Shown in pieces: positions 4,617-7,665 of a stretch of 7,665 nt of DNA (the first letter of the stretch is position 1; the number at the start of each line of letters is the position of its first letter). Source of the DNA: an uncultured Spirochaetales bacterium (lineage in GTDB: Bacteria > UBP6 > UBA1177); NCBI GenBank assembly GCA_902780365.1, contig CACZFE010000049.1, forward strand, positions 1-7,665. The letters run 5' to 3'. The notes below the pieces were generated by a model that saw only the letters and a list, made by a program, of their open reading frames with translations, made no database searches and was not told the origin of the DNA. A program made the translations under genes and the position numbers.

Positions 4617-7600
4617 TTATTTCATCTTGTCCATCAATCCTTTCCAGCTCTTTTTGAGGTCGAAGATATCAAGATCGACGATGCTTTCGTCCTTGAGACC
4701 GTTGATTTTAAGGAATGTTCCGGAAGTAACTTCACCGATTTCGGCACATTCGCAGTCTTTCATGACCTGTTTGAACGATTCGACATTTTCCGGTTTTACA
4801 GAAACGAGGATCCTGCCGTTCGACTCGCTGAAAAGAAGAGTGTCGTTTCTTGAGACATCATTTGATTTTATCATCTTTTTGAGGTCGACTTTCGCGCCGA
4901 AACTGCCTGCAAACGCTGATTCTGCCACAGCGATCGCGAAACCTCCGTCTGAAAGGTCGTGGGCGCTTGCGACAAGTCCCTGTTTCATAGCTTTGTGCAG
5001 AGCACGGTAGTTCTTCATGAATTTCGCCGAATCGACTTTCGGAACAAAACCTTCATGTTTGATGCCGTGGTAAAGGTAATATTCACTGCCGCCGAGTTCG
5101 TCTTTTGTCTCTCCGATGAGGAAAATTTTGTCATTTTCGTGTTTGAAATCCATTGTGACCATCTTTTCGACATCGTCCATTTTGGAAATGAGGGTAAAAA
5201 GAAGTGTCGGCGGAATAGAGATTTTGTTTTTGCCGCTGCCGTAGTCGTTGTGCATGCTGTCTTTGCCGCTGATGAGCGGGATCGCATACTCGGTGCAGTA
5301 TTTGTAAAGTGCTTTGTTGGAGCGGACAAGCTGGGCAAGTTTCTCTTTTCCGTCGGGGTTTTTCTCCTCGTCGTAAATCGGATCGGGCCAGCAGAAGTTG
5401 TCGAGACCGCTCATAAAATCGGGGTCTGCGCCGACACAGACTGCGTTTCGGACAGCTTCGTCGATTACGCTTGCCGTCATGTGGTAGCAGTCAAGGTCGC
5501 TGAAGGATGGTTTGATTCCGTGAGAAACGACGATCGCGTTTTTCTTGAAAGGCGAAACTCTGAGGACACCTGCATCGCTCGGACCGTCATGCTCTGAGCC
5601 GCAGAAAGGTTTGCCTGCGCTCCTGCCCTGGACTTCGTGGTCGTATTGTCTTACCCAGTCCTCTTTCGAAGCGATGTTCACGCGTCCTATCATGTCAAGC
5701 AGAATGTGGTTGAGATTGCTTTTTTCAGCCGGAACATACTCTTTATCCGGCTGTTTTTCACGGAAGTTCCAGAGTGCCTCAAGATGATATTTCGGGTTTC
5801 CTTTGTGAAGGAATTCCATTTCAAGGTAAGCCGCCTTGATGTCGTTGTAGTAGATTTCAAGGTATCCGGTGTTTGTGTATTCGCCGACAACAGTGATTTC
5901 GACTTCGTGGATGTCTGCGATTTTCTTGAGTTCATCGTATTTTTCTTTCGGAACTGAAAGCGTCATGCGCTCCTGAGCCTCTGAAATAAATATCTCCCAC
6001 GGCTGAAGCCCCTGATATTTGAGCGGAACTTTCTCGAGATAAACTTTCGCGCCGCCTGTATCCTGCGCCATTTCGCCGACACTTGAACTGAGTCCGCCCG
6101 CGCCGTTGTCAGTGATTGCGTTGAAAAGGTCTTTGTCACGCGCTTCAAGAATGAAGTCGAGCATCCTTTTCTGAACGATGGCGTCGCCGATCTGAACTGC
6201 TGTTACAGGACTTCCTTCGTGAAGTTCCTCGCTGCTGAATGTCGCGCCGTGAATACCGTCCTTACCTACTCTGCCGCCCGACATGATGATAAGGTCGCCG
6301 GCTTTAGCCTCTTTTTTCCATGAAGGCTTGCCGTTGAGCTCCATCGGCATGAGTCCGCCTGTTCCGCAGAAGACGAGAGGCTTGCCAAGGTAGCGGTTGT
6401 CGAAGTAAATAGAACCGTTTACGACCGGGATTCCGCTTTCGTTGCCTCCGTCCTTGACGCCTCTGTGGACTCCTCTGAAAATTCTTCCCGGATGAAGCAG
6501 TTTTTCAGGGATCTCACCGCGGAAGAACGGGCTTGCAAAACAGAAAACATCTGTATTGAGGATAGGTTTTGCACCCATTCCGCAGCCGATGATGTCACGG
6601 TTTACGCCGACGATGCCGGTGAGTGCGCCGCCGTACGGGTCAAGTGCGCTCGGAGAGTTGTGTGTTTCGACTTTCATTGCGAAAAGGGTGTCGTCGTCGA
6701 TCTGGACGATCCCGGCGTTGTCGTCGAAGACCGATTTGATCCACGGCTTTTTATCAAGCATGTCTGTCGTGGTTTTTTTGATGCATGATTTGTAGAGCGA
6801 GTGGATCTCCTCGTTCTTATCGCTTGTTTTGTCCTCGTATTTGATGTCTGCCGCAAAAATTTTGTGCTTGCAGTGTTCGCTCCAGGTCTGTGCGAAAACC
6901 TCGACTTCGCAGTCTGTAGCTTCCTCCGACATACCGTGCGCGATCCTTTCCTTGATGACATCCTCTCGTTTGAAGTAGTCGCGTATCGCCTTCATTTCGT
7001 CGATATTGAGCGCCAGGACACGGGAACGCGAAATCTTCATCAGGTCTTCGTCTGAAACGTCGAGAGCCATTTTCTCGACTGCCGGAGCGGTTTCGTCAAC
7101 GACTCTCGGAACAGCGTTGCCTATTCTCTGGCCTTTCGCCCACTGTTTCGCGCTGAGTATCGAATAACGCTGTATCACGCCGTTAGCGAGAAGGTCGGAG
7201 GCGATTTTTTTGATTTCATCTTCACTTATTTTGCCGCTGATAAGATATTTTCTGCCGGAGAAAACCATGTCGTTCTCACCGATGTGTCCGAGGAAAGTCT
7301 TGAGTCCCCAGAGTGCGGTTTTTCCTTCGTTGTCGGTAACGCCGGGGAGGTATCCCGTCTCGACGATCCAGTCGAAATAATAGTTGTCTGCCAGAACTTC
7401 GCGCGTTTCAAAAACCTCTGTGACAGGATCGGCAAGGACTTCTGATGCAAACGCTGTGACCTGCTGCTGAGTAACATCCTCACAGTCGATAAGGTAGACT
7501 TTAAGCATTTTTACATCTTCAACCGTTTTGATCCCCAAATCGGTTTCGATCCTTCTTTTCCAGGTCAACCCCTGAGCATCCTTCACATCTTCGTTCAATC

Positions 7601-7622
7601 CGACTTCGACTCTGAAAACCAT
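4617..7622 (-). CDS. purL: Phosphoribosylformylglycinamidine (FGAM) synthase, PurS-PurL fusion
   Basis: The enzyme catalyses ATP-dependent conversion of FGAR to FGAM in purine synthesis, in the cytoplasm. At 1001 residues it lies between small PurL (about 740) and the large enzyme (about 1300). Residues 1 to about 165 look like two PurS-like halves (KVYLIDCEDV and PGVTDNEGK...ALWGLK regions), as in the N-terminal domain of large PurL. A linker with FAQTWSEHCKHK (243-254) follows, then the first AIR-synthase half with METHNSPSALDPYGGA-like ATP site (316-334), VGVNRDIIGCGMGAKP and DNGAGGLSSSVGEMA (505-519). The second half holds GSEHDGPSDAGVLR, ISGKDSM (784-790) and AHDLSDGG (887-894). It ends at 1001 with no class I glutaminase domain, so a separate PurQ should supply ammonia. 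This PurSL form is known in several bacterial groups. The start at 7622 has AGGAGG (7628-7633) five bases upstream. It faces radC with a one-base gap; its upstream neighbour is outside the window. Confidence 0.95.
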   Translation of the reverse strand: MVFRVEVGLNEDVKDAQGLTWKRRIETDLGIKTVEDVKMLKVYLIDCEDVTQQQVTAFASEVLADPVTEVFETREVLADNYYFDWIVETGYLPGVTDNEGKTALWGLKTFLGHIGENDMVFSGRKYLISGKISEDEIKKIASDLLANGVIQRYSILSAKQWAKGQRIGNAVPRVVDETAPAVEKMALDVSDEDLMKISRSRVLALNIDEMKAIRDYFKREDVIKERIAHGMSEEATDCEVEVFAQTWSEHCKHKIFAADIKYEDKTSDKNEEIHSLYKSCIKKTTTDMLDKKPWIKSVFDDNAGIVQIDDDTLFAMKVETHNSPSALDPYGGALTGIVGVNRDIIGCGMGAKPILNTDVFCFASPFFRGEIPEKLLHPGRIFRGVHRGVKDGGNESGIPVVNGSIYFDNRYLGKPLVFCGTGGLMPMELNGKPSWKKEAKAGDLIIMSGGRVGKDGIHGATFSSEELHEGSPVTAVQIGDAIVQKRMLDFILEARDKDLFNAITDNGAGGLSSSVGEMAQDTGGAKVYLEKVPLKYQGLQPWEIFISEAQERMTLSVPKEKYDELKKIADIHEVEITVVGEYTNTGYLEIYYNDIKAAYLEMEFLHKGNPKYHLEALWNFREKQPDKEYVPAEKSNLNHILLDMIGRVNIASKEDWVRQYDHEVQGRSAGKPFCGSEHDGPSDAGVLRVSPFKKNAIVVSHGIKPSFSDLDCYHMTASVIDEAVRNAVCVGADPDFMSGLDNFCWPDPIYDEEKNPDGKEKLAQLVRSNKALYKYCTEYAIPLISGKDSMHNDYGSGKNKISIPPTLLFTLISKMDDVEKMVTMDFKHENDKIFLIGETKDELGGSEYYLYHGIKHEGFVPKVDSAKFMKNYRALHKAMKQGLVASAHDLSDGGFAIAVAESAFAGSFGAKVDLKKMIKSNDVSRNDTLLFSESNGRILVSVKPENVESFKQVMKDCECAEIGEVTSGTFLKINGLKDESIVDLDIFDLKKSWKGLMDKMK

Positions 7623-7665
7623 AACTCCCTCCTATAAATTTGAGATTAAATCGATTATTTCTTCA

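Noticed and set aside
4959..5597. 212-codon open frame on the plus strand inside purL
   Set aside because: It lies opposite highly conserved PurL motifs; its Val/Phe/Asp-rich content is what the complement of such codons gives.

Overview
The window reads as a chromosomal stretch from a Gram-negative, probably uncultivated bacterium of moderate GC content. Three things suggest this. There are two Cys-rich lipoproteins with Asp/Ser/Thr-rich stalks. The leucyl-tRNA synthetase tail is of the proteobacterial/deltaproteobacterial kind. The FGAM synthase has a fused PurS-PurL layout of about 1000 residues. Placement near the former Deltaproteobacteria/Myxococcota is only a weak guess. Most genes are ordinary housekeeping genes; the left third is unusual.

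Left end (1-1049). About 200 bases of AT-rich sequence with no recognised gene lead to a good Shine-Dalgarno site and an ORF that begins as a small single-pass membrane protein. Around 321-330 it switches in frame to the C-terminal third of leucyl-tRNA synthetase, starting just before the KMSKS motif. The HIGH motif, catalytic core and editing domain are absent, so this is a rearranged gene or an assembly chimera.

Lipoprotein region (1062-3073). Lipoprotein 1 (407 aa) starts 12 nt after the leuS stop. It has a disordered stalk, three 4-Cys repeats, an EGF-like module and a C-terminal DUF1566-like domain. A 317-nt gap follows. It holds a second copy of the last 30 bases of the leuS end, a probable intrinsic terminator that overlaps that copy, and a possible promoter. 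Lipoprotein 2 (156 aa, two six-Cys modules) follows. The two leuS ends differ only at three synonymous third codon positions and bracket lipoprotein 1 as a direct repeat.

Right part (3104-7622). A HAD phosphatase resembling phosphoglycolate phosphatase (minus strand) is divergent from radC (plus strand), with a likely radC promoter in the gap. radC converges on purL (minus strand) with one base between their stop codons. purL encodes a 1001-aa PurS-PurL fusion without the glutaminase (PurQ) domain, and its start is followed by only 43 bases of window. These three genes do not form an operon and show no common pathway.
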